This document shows, piece by piece, positions 27,846 to 38,091 of a stretch of 64,000 nucleotides of DNA. The notes beneath the pieces are model-generated. The model did no database searches and was not told where the DNA came from. It was given only the letters and a program-made list of their open reading frames with translations. Source of the DNA: Diadema setosum (lineage: Eukaryota; Echinodermata; Echinoidea; Diadematoida; Diadematidae); assembly GCF_964275005.1 (NCBI RefSeq), contig NC_092685.1, positions 30,278,682 through 30,342,681 on the forward strand, written 5' to 3'. The position numbers were made by a program, and so were the translations under genes. The stretch's first letter is position 1; each line of letters starts with the position of its first letter.

Positions 27846-29080
27846 CACACACACAACTCACTGACGAAGCATCGCAGGCGACAAAAAAAAAATGACTGAA
27901 AAGACTGTTCGTAGAAAAATTAATATGCCTCCAGCGGAAGTGCTTGTAGGTCCCCTTGACCTTTGCCCTTTAGGAGAGCAGTGAGGTGTCGCTAGTTTCC
28001 TTTATACTTTTCCGTCTCGGGCTTGAAGTTAGGCAGCTGTGTTGTGTTCTTTTGACCCTTTTTTTTCCCCTTTGGTCTCGCATAGAAACGAAAAAAAAAA
28101 AGTTGGGTAATTCCTCATTGGGCAATAAAACTTTCCTTGTCGTTGAGGCTTCCTGGCGCAGAGTTTGATCATGGCCTAATTTTCTGTTTTTTAATGGAAC
28201 ACAATGGCTCCCCGGGGTGTCATTCAGATTTCAAGGGAACAAAATATAGGCAATGCCAGTTGTTATCTACACCCCAGCGATATGATAATTCATATAGAAA
28301 TGGGTAATGAGCTGAAAGAGAGTTTTCTTTGAACTTCATGTGTGATGCTGTTCTCAGATTTTATTATTGATACTGTTATTATTTTCAACTCGTCAAAGAA
28401 AATGTCATCGAAAGCACTTTGGCACCGTTTGATTCCATGACACATCTACCAAGTTCAAGTTCAAGTTCAAGTTAAATGATTTATCATGGCAACAAATGGG
28501 AGAAAAGTCAAAATATTATCTCATAAACTTGTGCTAATATACCATTGTACTGGCTTGCAGTTCTGAGTCATATCAATGTCACTTTTTCCTTATTTCGAGT
28601 GGCTAAATCCCTGGAGGAATAGCGAAAGCATGTCAAATTGACACTATGCAGTAACTTTTCAGCAGTCTAGCACAACTTGTGAATGCATTATGGTGTCAAA
28701 AGGCCTACTCATTCAAACGGTATGAAGTCTTAGTGCAAACTCTCCAAACTTTTGTGCAAATATGGCAGTCAGTGTGACAATTTAAATCTAAATCTACAGC
28801 CACTCCATTGTGATGATAATATATTTGATTATTTTGAAAGGTGTCCTATTGATACTATTTTGGTGATGTGTTCTTAAAAGATGGCAAAAGCTTGGATCGT
28901 CTCACGTCTTAGTACACATGATATCCCACTGTCTCTCTTCTGTCCACCATCAGGGTGCTGTCTCAAGAAGATGGCGTGGTGACCACCAGGTCACTGGTTG
29001 GCGAAAAGCTCGTGATGACTCAGACCAAGGGGGACGTGACAGCCACGAGGACCTTCTACAACACGGAAAAGAAAGACTGA
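13356..29080 (+). CDS. FABP-A: fatty acid-binding protein, two coding exons (13356..13648, 28954..29080), 139 aa
   Basis: A small cytosolic carrier of the intracellular lipid-binding family, expected to shuttle fatty acids or related hydrophobic ligands between membranes and enzymes. Seen: the N-terminus [10 protein letters not shown] matches the family start (G-x-W), followed by [11 protein letters not shown], the helix-turn-helix lid region, and repeated beta-strand patterns such as VEFKVGVEF. Exon 1 ends in phase 2 at a GTTAGT donor and exon 2 follows a CAG acceptor. Joining them gives K98 and a typical C-terminus with [21 protein letters not shown]110 and R130 match the family's ligand-carboxylate arginines; the usual R-x-Y is R130-x-F132. 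The length fits the family norm of 130-140 aa. The ATG has a good context (AAACATGG). The intron is 15.3 kb and full of repeats. It is the first of three tandem paralogues. The ligand type cannot be told from sequence alone. Confidence 0.9.
15978..16172. repeat. Homopolymer and dinucleotide tracts: A16(GA)n at 15982-16010, C15(CA)n at 16138-16172
   Basis: Simple repeats within the FABP-A intron. The frames that cross them are artefacts of low complexity. Confidence 0.9.
16797..17015. repeat. Compound microsatellite: (CT)n, (TA)n, (CA)n, (TATG)n
   Basis: About 220 bp of successive dinucleotide and tetranucleotide blocks. TATA-type tracts make up most of it. No coding signal. Confidence 0.95.
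18150..18665 (+). mobile_element. Probable LINE (CR1-like) 3' end remnant
   Basis: The segment ends in ATGAAAATAAATTGAATTTA, the kind of AATAAA plus TTGAA-repeat tail seen at the end of the large LINE at 61490. About 180 bp before that end it has a hairpin (18446-18484) of the same design as the one in the large LINE: a GGGACC-type stem and a loop containing ACAAACTCGCTTT. No frame with reverse transcriptase motifs remains, so it is a 5'-truncated copy. Assignment rests on the tail and hairpin only. Confidence 0.55.
18446..18484 (+). other. LINE 3'-UTR-type hairpin (copy in the 18.2 kb remnant)
   Basis: GGGACCTAC pairs with GTAGGTTCC (one G-T pair) around a 21-base loop, GCTTAACAAACTCGCTTTCA plus one A. 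The loop resembles that of the hairpin at 61250-61293. Confidence 0.6.
18666..19226. other. FABP-A intron, nothing recognised
   Basis: AT-rich DNA without repeats or frames of note. Confidence 0.4.
19227..19414. other. GC-rich island inside the FABP-A intron
   Basis: About 190 bp rich in G, C and CpG (CGGCCGCCCGC, CCCCGCGGGCATCGCGC) in otherwise AT-rich DNA. A minus-strand frame crosses it, but the composition is low in complexity and I recognise no protein. It may be a fragment of a GC-rich repeat, a captured exon piece or a regulatory CpG cluster. Confidence 0.5.
20211..20335 (+). repeat. 25-bp minisatellite, exactly 5 copies
   Basis: The unit AAGTACGTGTAGAAGTAAAT plus GAGAG repeats five times with a single change (CGCGT in the first copy), so it is a recent tandem expansion. 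It ends 16 bp before the element at 20352. Confidence 0.97.
20352..21767 (+). mobile_element. Non-autonomous element with GCTCACCTGAG / CTCAGGTGAGC ends and 4.5 internal tandem units
   Basis: The left end has GCTCACCTGAG at 20359-20369 and the right end has its complement at 21728-21738. The first 31 bases (20358-20388) form a hairpin, AGCTCACCTGAGCC against GGCTCAAGTGAGCT with one mismatch. A (CGTCGTG)n stretch follows at about 20405-20472. Internal units start with ACATTTTCATCTTCTTCTTG at 20483, 20806, 21134, 21455 and 21633 (period 321-328 bp, last unit short), each with AAACTTGGCAGGTAGCATCC and a C/G-rich stretch. The 3' end has a perfect 14-bp palindrome AGACCCGCGGGTCT followed by CTTG and T7. 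No protein is encoded. From memory, similar ends occur in bivalve genomes. The terminal hairpin recalls Helitron 3' ends, but the CTRR end is not clear. Confidence 0.8.
20358..20388 (+). repeat. 5' terminal hairpin of the GCTCACCTGAG element
   Basis: A 14-bp stem with a single C-A mismatch around an AAA loop. It precedes the CGTCGTG mini-tandem and presumably marks the element's left end. Confidence 0.8.
21768..22545. other. FABP-A intron with poly-T tracts (22421-22449, 22471-22490)
   Basis: No gene recognised. The T runs bracket a (GGTT)n stretch. Confidence 0.5.
22546..22582. repeat. (TTA)n microsatellite, left flank of TIR element copy 1
   Basis: About twelve ATT units end directly at the element's first base. 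The same repeat resumes on the other side at 23831. Confidence 0.95.
22583..23830 (+). mobile_element. TIR DNA transposon, copy 1 (1248 bp), with subterminal motif arrays
   Basis: Starts AGGTTTTCCCGGCCAATTTC and ends with its complement, about 28 bp perfect or nearly so. Behind each end lie about ten copies of a 20-25 bp word built on CATTCAATTTCGC (left) or its complement GCGAAATTGAATG (right). It sits inside a (TTA)n tract, which suits insertion at TA. It carries a short frame at 23092-23166 shared with copy 2. Copy 2 at 50177-51438 is the same element in reverse orientation. This is a non-autonomous derivative, possibly of the Tc1/mariner-IS630 group, judged from the TA flank and the frame. 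Confidence 0.88.
23092..23166 (+). pseudogene. Transposase N-terminal fragment in TIR element copy 1
   Basis: Reads [19 protein letters not shown] and then stops after 24 codons. The matching frame in copy 2 (50778-50921, minus) reads RYRRISQEERETIIEAFEGN and runs on to 47 aa. A deletion after the ERII segment removes several codons here. The pattern R-x-I-S-x-E-x-R-x-x-I-x-x-A resembles the first helix of helix-turn-helix domains in IS630/Tc1-type transposases. That is inference from memory. The catalytic region is absent. Confidence 0.5.
23831..23937. repeat. (TTA)n/(TCA)n microsatellite, right flank of TIR element copy 1
   Basis: About 100 bp of ATT units with TCATT and GTT variants; a continuation of the tract at 22546. 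Confidence 0.95.
24084..24122. repeat. Perfect 13-bp stem hairpin
   Basis: AAGTAGATTTCCC and GGGAAATCTACTT flank a 13-base loop (TTTTCCCGGAAAT). It is too short to assign to an element; it may be a remnant of a foldback repeat. Confidence 0.85.
24634..25030. repeat. Two C-run/A-run junctions (about 24634-24656 and 25003-25028)
   Basis: C10-11 passes directly into A10-13 in both places; the second ends in (TA)n. Between them is AT-rich intron with no recognised feature. Confidence 0.85.
25330..25655. repeat. TTCCGAA-type foldback repeat, copy 1 (degenerate)
   Basis: Repeated words GGTTCGTTATTCCGAA, GGTTCGTTAATTCGAA and their complements run to about 25655. The right part carries complementary words (CGAACCTCGTTTCACG, CTTCGGAATAGCAAACC). 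An internal T18 run and a (TTA)n tract interrupt it. It belongs to the same family as 53797-54033 and 61883-62160. Confidence 0.75.
25656..27780. other. FABP-A intron, nothing recognised
   Basis: AT-rich. The part at about 25980-26410 is a little richer in GC, but I could identify no exon or repeat in it. Confidence 0.4.
27781..27856. repeat. (CCCA)n/(CA)n microsatellite
   Basis: CACCCACC units pass into about 25 CA dinucleotides. Confidence 0.95.
28451..28530 (-). mobile_element. LINE 3' end fragment (minus strand)
   Basis: On the minus strand the sequence ends TAAATCATTTAACTTGAACT followed by further TTGAAC units. This is the hexamer-type tail expected at the 3' end of CR1/L2-group LINEs and compares with the TTGAAG tail at 61468-61486. 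Only a short stretch is recognisable, so the call is tentative. Confidence 0.4.
28954..29080 (+). CDS. FABP-A terminal exon (codons 98-139 and stop)
   Basis: It follows the acceptor TCCACCATCAG and completes codon 98 with one base. It encodes [20 protein letters not shown] and on to [11 protein letters not shown], the last two or three strands of an FABP barrel, then TGA. Homology runs from the first base to the stop. A stray ATG frame at 28918-29109 in another register is a shadow. Confidence 0.9.
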
Positions 29081-29821
29081 CCTCTGATGATGGGACGACA
29101 GGCGCATGATGGAGCCGTGTGAAGAAATCGGTGTGAAGTGGAGAGTTTAATCTCCCTCTCCCTCTCTCTTTAGCGTAGCTTTAAACGCGAAAACATTGTT
29201 GCAACATATTTTCAGGCGGCATTTATCATAATTATTCTAACTAAAAGATGGCGTTAGAAGCCGCTAATTTGTTAAGCAGTGCATGTATGTTTCGTGGTAT
29301 TTATGTATCTGATTTCTAATGATAGTGCTTGTAAAATGTGCATTCTTTGTTCTCGTGGATCTTCCTGTTACTTTGTTATAGTAATTTGATTGAAATGACG
29401 CTGCACATGTTTTGGTTTTTTTTTTTTTTACCATGATTCTTTCTAATTTCCTAGGTAAAGACGTTTGAATTGTAGATCACTTACTCGCTATTTTTCTTAC
29501 CATAGATTCTAGCAGAAAAAAGTTAGATCGTTATCACCAACGATTACTATTTTATCACTGAGAAATCTACTATCATTACTAGTAGTTTTGTAGAGATGAA
29601 TTCTGACATGTAGACCGTAGACTTCTGTAGAGAAATTCGAAGGGACTGTCTTTGCGAGAAAGCTTTGCCCCTTTAAATCAAATAATCCTAATGCCAATCC
29701 TAGAATAATAATTCTATGCAAAAGCGGACTTTACTTTTAGAATGTGCAATTATAGGGCGACGCGTTGACTTGCATTTTTGATCTTGTTGGTTGCAACCTT
29801 GTCTTGTCTTGGCGGAATAAA
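29081..29821 (+). other. FABP-A probable 3' UTR with AATAAA at 29816-29821
   Basis: No nearer canonical signal is visible downstream of the stop, which would give a 3' UTR of about 750 nt. A CT-rich tract lies at 29150-29170 and a T14 run near 29417-29430. UTR extent is inferred. Confidence 0.4.
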
Positions 29822-30105
29822 ATACGAGTTATAATTTTTAAAGTAGGGTCCTTCTGAGAAGCAAAAGTCTGCAATACAGAAAGAGAACTACATTAATGCC
29901 CGAGACAAAAGAAAAGAAAAGAAAACAGCAGACAACTGACGCAAAACTGATTACTGAATAGGTGTCCATATCAATGACGTGTACAACTATCTAACGAGAT
30001 GCGATACAAGCGCGTTAGATCACCCAGTGAACCTTCATGAAAATGTATGCCTCATTCCCTACTTATGCGGAATGCCTTGTTGACTGTCTTCTTCAAGAAG
30101 TCTTT
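29822..30105. other. Intergenic, nothing recognised
   Basis: AT-rich DNA with an AAAAG-type short repeat near 29910. Confidence 0.4.
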
Positions 30106-30376
30106 TCAGTTGCGGAGACGTCTCCGCAACGTCTCCACACTGTCGCCATGGGTCTCCGCAAGGTCGCAGAGACGTCTCGGAGACGTCGCAGACAAAACCA
30201 GTCAGACCGCAACTAAGGAGACGTCGCGGAGACGTCCCGAGCGCAGCTGGAGACTGGAAAAAGTCTCCTAAACAAAAAATCAAATTTGTTCGATTCTCCC
30301 GTACACCCGACCAGTCTCCCCTGGCAGGAGACGTCATGGAGGCGTCGCGGAGATGTCACCAAGTAGTCTTCAAGCC
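30106..30376. repeat. GC-rich array of GAGACGTC/GTCTCC palindromic words
   Basis: About 270 bp in which GGAGACGTC, GTCTCCGC, GTCGCGGAGACGTC and GCAGAGACGTCTCGGAGAC recur every 10-25 bp on both strands. It starts with a perfect 20-bp palindrome, TTGCGGAGACGTCTCCGCAA, at 30110-30129. There are many ACGT cores and CpGs in otherwise AT-rich DNA. Frames across it are low-complexity shadows. I know no family that I can name for it; a MITE-like repeat is the likeliest explanation. Confidence 0.75.
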
Positions 30377-32557
30377 AATGAGATAACCGCTTAAAGCCAC
30401 CATTTTCCGTTATTTTGCAGATGAAAAAAACAAACAAAACAAAACAAAACAAAACACACCTTTACTGCTTCAAATTAGCTCTAGAATATGAGTAAGGGAC
30501 AGGAACAACCAATGTAAAAAAAAAAGAGAGTAAAATCTTCAATGTTAAGTATTGTTCAGTGTATAAAATTTGAACAGTAGTTTTATTAAATCGTTTCTAG
30601 AATAAACCATCTACAATATGGTTTACTGAGAAAATTGGTGATATCTCCTCGTATTTGTGGCTTTATTGCGAAATTTTTATATGGCAGGATGTTTTGTAAT
30701 ACAACTGAACAATACTTTTGCATCAAATGTGATAACTTGCACATTTTAAAATCACTGCTACCAAAAGTAAACAGTGGCATTAAGTGTTATACAATCGCCT
30801 ACGGGAACATAATAAGTTCAGTACAAACTCTGATGTGGTGAAATTCAGAATCGCGTATATAGATGACGCCTCTGTGTTAGTCCACATAGGCCGGGTTACT
30901 GCCATTTTTCTCCTGACCAGAAAACTTTCCCGACGTTTGCGAAACATAGCAACAACTAATACATGCATCCTGGACTCCACATTGCATGTACTTAAAAGTA
31001 TCTAATTTGCTAATAAGACCAGGTGCATTAAAAAAAAAAAATCATGAAGTTGAATGCATGAATAGAGGCTTTTATCGGCCTCTTCCCCGGACAAGACAAC
31101 CACAGATTCAGAACAGTTATGATCTGTCGTCTTTCCATGTTTTGTATAGTACTTCAGTCTTTTAGAGGGATGGACGGCAGGATTTCATTTCAAGTTATTA
31201 TGTTTAATTGATAATTCTGTTTGTTAGTTAATAGTGAGGACATTATGTTCTCAAAAGATGGTGCCGTTGACCAGCTCGTTGAGGGCGCGCTCTCTATCAT
31301 CTTGCACTGGCACCCGAAAATAAGAATCGGGAGAATAATTATTCTCGATCAAGATTGCATGTTACGCAGTGGTACGTGCGTGCCCGTATACATCATTGTA
31401 CAGTATTGTATTTTCATTGATGCAGTTTAGTATTTTCTCAACCGTCAGCTGATCATTATTGATCGCAAAAGGTGTTGCGATCAGCAATTGCCTAAACTTG
31501 CTCATGTGGCATGTGATGTAACGTTCGTAAGTAGAGTTAAGTTCGTGGATGATTATGAATGCATCTAGTGTACATTATTTACCGGATTATCACACATACC
31601 GGATTAATGTTTAGGTAGCGACACATCAAATGCACCAAGTACATACTGTCCTGTTCGACCTAGGAAATAATTCGACTCAACTCATCTCAACTCATCTCGA
31701 CGTTGTACTTGCTTTTTGAAAACCGTGTCGCTATTTATAGTTCACCAAAGGTTAATGTTGTTTTTCACACCTGAACGTATAATACCGTTGATTTTAAAGA
31801 CTTCTGCATCATTCTTTTAGACATTTAGCGATGAATCTGCTCCCGTCATTTATTGCTATACGTGAACGCTCAATCTGAAGGCGAAATATCCGATATAGCT
31901 GTGCAGTTATGCGATTTTCAAATTGAATATAAATAATGTAAATGATGTGTTTTGAATGCAAACAATGTTGTATTGTATGAAGAATTGGTGCCCTGACAGA
32001 GGTATCAGGAAATCATTTAAAAAAAAGTAATCACATTTTTGTATGCAACTACATTATTGTATAGTGAACGGTTGGTTGTTGTTTTTTTTTTCGGAACATG
32101 GTCATTCTACAACTTATGTCGAGGCTGTAAGTGAGCGAAGGCTGCTTTCACGAGCAAACCTCTCAGTAAATTGTTAAATCATCATTTTTGTGGAAATGTG
32201 ACAGGAAATGAGACAGAGCGATAGAAATCTAGCCATCATTCGTTAAATGTCGTCATTGTTAGGTGTTGGGAATGTCATGCGATAGCATTGCAATCGTCAG
32301 CTGTGATTATTTGGACTTTGAAACTTTTGAAGTGTGTTACTGATTATATAATCTATGTGGTTGACATTTATCTGTTGACCACTATACTACTACTCGAAAC
32401 TGTGCTGTTGTAATTGTGAGGACCCCCCCCCCCCCTTCCATAATCGCAAAGTAGATTATTCTAGCCTTATTCTAGCTATAGTCTCCAGATTCGAGAGTAA
32501 CTGATATGCGTCGTAGGAGGGCGGTTGTCAATGTTAGGTCGGTCGATCATCAACCCT
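30377..32557. other. Intergenic, nothing recognised
   Basis: AT-rich with an (AAAAC)n tract near 30425-30456 and short A and T runs. No frame shows a recognisable domain. Confidence 0.45.
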
Positions 32558-32714
32558 GGGGAGCATGATTTCATGAAACGTTTTGATCGGATTTTTTTTT
32601 TCTGACAAATTTGCTCTCAGTCAATCAGATGCAAAGATTTTATTAGCTCCTAACAGGTTGTCAGATGAAAAAAAAAAAAATCTGACAAAACGTTTCATTA
32701 AATGCCCCTCCCCC
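32558..32714. mobile_element. Foldback MITE, about 157 bp
   Basis: The left arm, GGGGAGCATGATTTCATGAA then ACGTTTTGATCGGA and T10, mirrors the right arm, A13 with ATCTGACAAAACGTTTCATT and AAATGCCCCTCCCC. The centre has CAGTCAATCAGATGCAAAG. It resembles snapback repeats I remember from sea urchin sequence. It has no coding capacity. Confidence 0.78.
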
Positions 32715-35666
32715 AAATGCATGTCCACAATTATTTACTTCGCGTACGATGGCAGTGGTTTCCGCCGAGTCACGCGTATTGAAGTCTCCGTAAACATTTC
32801 TTCTTCTTTAAGAAGAGAGAAATGTAAGATTTTCGAAATCTGGATTCGCGTCCATATCGACACATCGTCCGCATAGGCCTGTTGTCCCGAGATCATTATA
32901 TCCAGCATTCGAGCTTCTTTTTTCGTCACTTTCTTTATCACATATTACATTGTGATTCTAACAGCATCGTAAGGATAATTTGATGCTGGATGTGAGTGCT
33001 AAAAACTATTTTGGGAAAATTAATTTGATATGACTTTAGTTTTACATTTATGGAATCTGTATAAATCATGCATGATTCATGTCATCCGATCCAATTATAT
33101 ATTACATGCTGCAGCTGCAAACTCAGAGGTGAGAGATAGCCGAGGCGATAAACGTCCTGTGCCTGAATATTTTTTCTTCCAAAAATATCTGTGGTGACAG
33201 CACAAAAAAGAGACAAGTAGGTATGTCAGTGTGTCGAGGGAAGGGAGACCAGCCCATGGCCTTCTTCCGCCTCCAACCTCAAGTGACGTCGAGTCATAAA
33301 TTCTTCGAGATTACCTGTCTAATGGTGTTCTCGTTATCTCCCCGCTAAAGTATTTGCTAAATACTTGACAACACCACCTCCGTGACCTTGTGCCTTCCCA
33401 GAAGGCGTCAGGAGGCTAAGGTGACCCATCTCCTCCGCCTGCATCAAACGCTATGACATCTCCACAAATATTTTCGTTGGGCGTCATCATTCTTTACTTG
33501 TGTCGTTCACCTGGAAACTGATGCAGATAACGCAGCATCCAGGAAGATACGGGGTGTGGGAGGATAACGGGAGAAACGCGTATGAGAGTCTCTTTTCAGA
33601 TGCACGTACATGCCAGAATATCGTATGGCAACGTCGCGGCGAACGCCTCTATGTACAAGTATTTACGTCAGCGATATGTAGTGTAGGCGTTCAAAAGTAA
33701 TGTTAAATCTCTGTGTACAATGTATATCGAATTCGTGTTTATAGAAAATGTAGAACAAGTCTTAGCATTAAGCTGGCGTAGGGCTTGCAAAATAACTTCG
33801 AAATATGATGGAAGTGATTAGAATTTGCAAAGAAATGTGATAAAGAGTATTATGATTTTGGCGCGCATGCCTTTCATGGATCGATTGATAACAATGCTAC
33901 TCCACTGCTTCTGCAGTTACGTACTATTGATCACAAAGAGTTAGACATCATTGCACGGATTTATTATTATTTTTTTTTACCTTGCGATCTCACAGATATC
34001 ACATTTGTTTTGCATGATGCCCCAGCTGTCTTTTTCCAGGGTAGATTCAAAAGTGACGAAGTACGAGGCTTCAAGCGAATTTTGTATGCTCGTCGTGTCG
34101 TAAAATGCGTTGATAGATACCAAACACAGAACATATGCGGAATGGGGGATAAGATGTGAATGTGAAGAGACTTGGACAAGAATCTTTAGAGGCAGTCTAC
34201 TTTTGATAACGGTTTATGCAATTTGTGTATGCCGATTGAACAGATTAATCCTTATCACTGTGACATGCTGCCACTGGAGTTTGGAAACCTTTCTATGAAT
34301 AGCAAGAAATGTGAGAAAGTCATTATGGCTCGATCGCTTTCAGTCGAGTTTTGTTTGAATGGCTCTTTGGAGTAGACAACTGATTGGCATGTTAATGATT
34401 ATGTCGTAGCCATAGCAACCGACCGCCATCTACGATAAGCAAGTAGTATCTAAGCCAACTACTTCATGTATAGTTTAGGAGAGAATGAGAATTGTGAGGA
34501 TAATGTGTAATGAATGAGACGATTCGGACTTCGAGATTATCATGACCGTGAGAAAGTAAAATGCTTGTAAGTATATCAAGGCATTTTAAGCAACTACGAG
34601 ACTGAGGGCACTAAAGTTCCCTCTAAGGCACAATATCCCCCTCCCCTTTCTCTCTCTTACTGCTAACGCATGAAAAAAAAATGTAAATGAAATTGTGAAA
34701 TACTGATGCATATGGACAGTTGGAGTAAAGGCAGTGGCTATTTATCAATGCTATGCATGCAGTACACACTGGCTCTGTAAAACGATGCGCTATCGCTGGA
34801 TATGTTATTATATTGAAATGTTCATGATCGTCATTATATGTTACACAGTTATTGATTATGTTCCCGCATGCATCTCACACAAAATATTGCGACGTTCGTG
34901 TCCTTAAACGACCACCACGCTTCCAAAATAAAGCATTCCCTCAAAATATACCCGTCCACGAGTCGATTATTATCATCATTTTGATTTTTTTCGGCAAAAT
35001 CAACTTCAAGGTTGCGATGATTATGTGGTGATGAGTGAGAGTGATGACGCAAGCTGTATCCCAATCTTCCATTTTCACTCTCAAATGTCCCTACACGCCT
35101 CTCGGCCGCATGCTCAGATGTCTTCATATAAAACAGCGTAGTAATAATGTTTGCAATGAGTTAATTTCAATGTGTCGAACTTGAATGATGGAGCACTCTT
35201 AACCCCCCCCCCCCCAAAAAAAAAAAAAAAAAAAAATCAATTTTGAATAGGAATCATTTCAGATGGGAACTGACAAGGCTTCCATTCACCTCCCTGATCT
35301 GTTAAAATTTTGAATGGATTCTTGTTTATACAGTATTTGACTAGATTCTGATCATATTTGAATAGAATCTACTTAAAATTTAAGCAGATTTTCAGTAGAT
35401 ATCTCGTAAGTCCTTATTAGAAATGATCCCTTTTTAAATTGATGTTTTTCTTTTGTTTTCCTTCTTTTTTTTATTAGAGTGCTGAGACTGGAGAGAGCAC
35501 AACTAATACACTATGAAGTGTCAATGTGAACGCTTTGCTAATCAATCTTAAAGAGGAAATCAGCCCCAAAAATAAATAAGCTTCAAAAAATAGACAAATA
35601 CATTGTATTCCCAACAGAACGATACAAAAATGATAAATATCGGATACGAAATAAGGAAGATATAAA
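32715..35666. other. Intergenic, nothing recognised
   Basis: AT-rich; a C12-A23 junction lies at about 35201-35236. The stretch at about 33230-33440 is richer in GC without a recognised exon. Confidence 0.45.
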
Positions 35667-36040
35667 TTTTGAAATTTTACATTTTCGGAAGCATTTCGTG
35701 ACCAGTCCTATGAATATTCAAAGCAGCAAGTTGACGATGTCATGCTCTCACAATTTCTTATTTCTTTCATACACAGAAATGACAAAAATCTCATATTTTA
35801 GCTGTATATATATAAAACTTGTCTTAAAACCACCCAAAATAAAGAAGAACAAAATGTTAACTGTGGTATATATTGGTATGACATGCTTTTACTTGTATTA
35901 GCTAAAGATAACAATTTTAATGAATTTCATATAACATACATGAAAAATTGTGAGGGCATGACATCATCAACTCACTCATTTGAATACTCATAAGGACTGG
36001 TCAAGAAATATTTTCCTAAAAAATGTGAAATTTCAAAATG
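35667..36040. mobile_element. Foldback repeat, copy 2 of the GATGATGTCAT family
   Basis: The outer 95-100 bp arms are imperfect complements: TTTTGAAATTTTACATTTTC with GACCAGTCCTATGAATATTC on the left, and their complements ending in GTGAAATTTCAAAATG on the right. The core AGTTGATGATGTCATG lies at the inner end of each arm. Same family as 6385-6690 and 54321-54752. No protein is encoded. Confidence 0.8.
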
Positions 36041-36292
36041 CCATATCTTCCTTTCTCATCCGTCTTTTTTTTCTATTTTTGTATCATTCTGTAGGGAATA
36101 TATTTCTCTTTCTTTTGAAGTTTATTTATTTCTTTGGGTGGATTTCTTCTTTAAGATGTAATTCTACACCATGCTCAATTCTAATTCCATTCAATTTACT
36201 TCATACTTCTCATTTCGGGTTACAATGAAATAATATAAAAAAATCAAACTTGTATGGATGCTAGCCCCGAATAATCAGTGGTTGTAAATAAC

Positions 36293-36362
<70 letters not shown>

Positions 36363-38091
36363 GAAAGCAGATAAAAGAGTTCAGACCAGATCAAATAAAA
36401 CTCAGTACATGTACATTGTAGTAGGACATATGCGAAATATTGGATATATTATATTCATATATCACAAGCTGAATGTGAGTCACATTCTCAATAGATAAGG
36501 AATATTCGGATGAACAGTATGATAGATGTTGCATCAAACTCGGAAATAGAATTTATAGAATTTCTAAGTTTCGCATATACCTTCATGGAATATACAACGT
36601 ACGAGAAAATTGGGAAAGGCAATGATATCAGTCCCTATGATTTTGTGCAAAGAATTGAAATAACAAAGTGTTTTGAGTCAATGATTTAGCTTACTGTAAT
36701 CTCCTTACCCATCGCTCGATATGTTACTCTGTACAAGACTAAATTACTTCGCTATGATTTGATACAAACTACTTTTATGTATTGGTATTTATTGAAGACT
36801 TTCTTTAAAGTACCGCACATTACAGTGGACGTTACTGCGGGGTATTTTTTTTTCTAACTTTTACGGAGATTTTGTGGGCTTTGTTGACAAAATGTCACGA
36901 TGTCGTAATTAATTACGGATTTTGAAAGCCATCTGTGCAGAGTACCGTCATTTTGTAGAGCACAGAGAGCTTTTGGCCTATAAAACTGCAAAAATTGACA
37001 CATTAACCAATGTCGCTCCTCCCTCGTGAGATAAGGAGAAGTGTCTCAAAGTGCAATTAAATCATAAACTGACACTAACTTGTGACTGTGTTCACATGGG
37101 CCACAAAATACGACGCTCAGAGGAAGAATACCACAAGTTATCGAGCCATCCACGACATAACCACAATCATCAAAGGACAATTCTACTCACTTCTCAGCTT
37201 GACTTTAGTGATAAGAATATATATAAAGTATATTTGAATAAATATGGTAGAAGTTCAATTGTAGTCTAATGGCAAATTAAAAGTTATGGAAAATTTCCAG
37301 ATGTTTATACTATATAATTATGATAGTATAACGTTACTCGCAATCATATGAGATGAATGATGTCTCTCCCCATTGACCCAGCCACAAATTTTGACTGTCT
37401 TCCCATTTTGATATAACCAAGCTAGTGGTAAACAAATACAAAATACACTGATAGCTTCAATTGCATTGGATGACTATTACAAGGGGGGGGGGGGTGTTAC
37501 AATGTGTTTAACTGCTCTCGATTATCAGCCTGAAAATATGATTTGCTTACTTTGTATAGATATTTCAGAAACTGAAGAATTTTTGATTTAAGACCATAAA
37601 AATTGAAATTTTCATAACTTTTTCACTTAAAAAAAACTAATGTCTTTTGTGATTATTTGTTATATTTATATAATCGTTTTGTTTTATTCATCTTATACTG
37701 CAGGGATAGAAGGTATTGATTTATATACCACCTGGTATCATTTCTACCATATTCATTCATTTCTACCATATTCATTCAATGTACATGTACTAAGTTTCAG
37801 TGGAACCTTTTATATCATTTCTCTGATTTACTTACCAGCACGTAATGACGTCATATTGGGCATATCATGAAGAAAATTTATTTCAAACTCGTCCCCAAGA
37901 GACAGAGGCAGAAAAAAAGAATGGGAGTTGGGGAGGTAGGATCAGTATCCCTCCATTCCTTTACGCATTGAAAACGAGCTGATGAACGGTCTTGATACAG
38001 GCTTGGAAAAATGGATATGAAATTCGTTACCTGAAATAAGGGGATGAAAGTCAAAGTTAAATGTTTTTCAAACGCAAACATCATAGTAACA
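36041..38091. other. Intergenic with (CA)n microsatellite at 36296-36358
   Basis: AT-rich. A G12 run lies near 37483-37494. No gene recognised. The segment near 37590-37640 (ATTGAAATTTTCATAACTTT) may be a fragment of the foldback family above. Confidence 0.5.

Larger units (their letters stand above)
13649..28953 (+). other. FABP-A intron, 15.3 kb
   Basis: GTTAGT at the 5' end and CCATCAG at the 3' end. It holds compound microsatellites, a LINE 3' end, a GC-rich island, a 25-bp minisatellite, the 1.4 kb GCTCACCTGAG element, a 1.25 kb TIR element, a TTCCGAA repeat and homopolymers. Long parts (about 13650-15900, 17020-18140, 25660-27780) show nothing I recognise. No extra FABP exon is needed to keep the frame, and I saw none. 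Confidence 0.8.
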
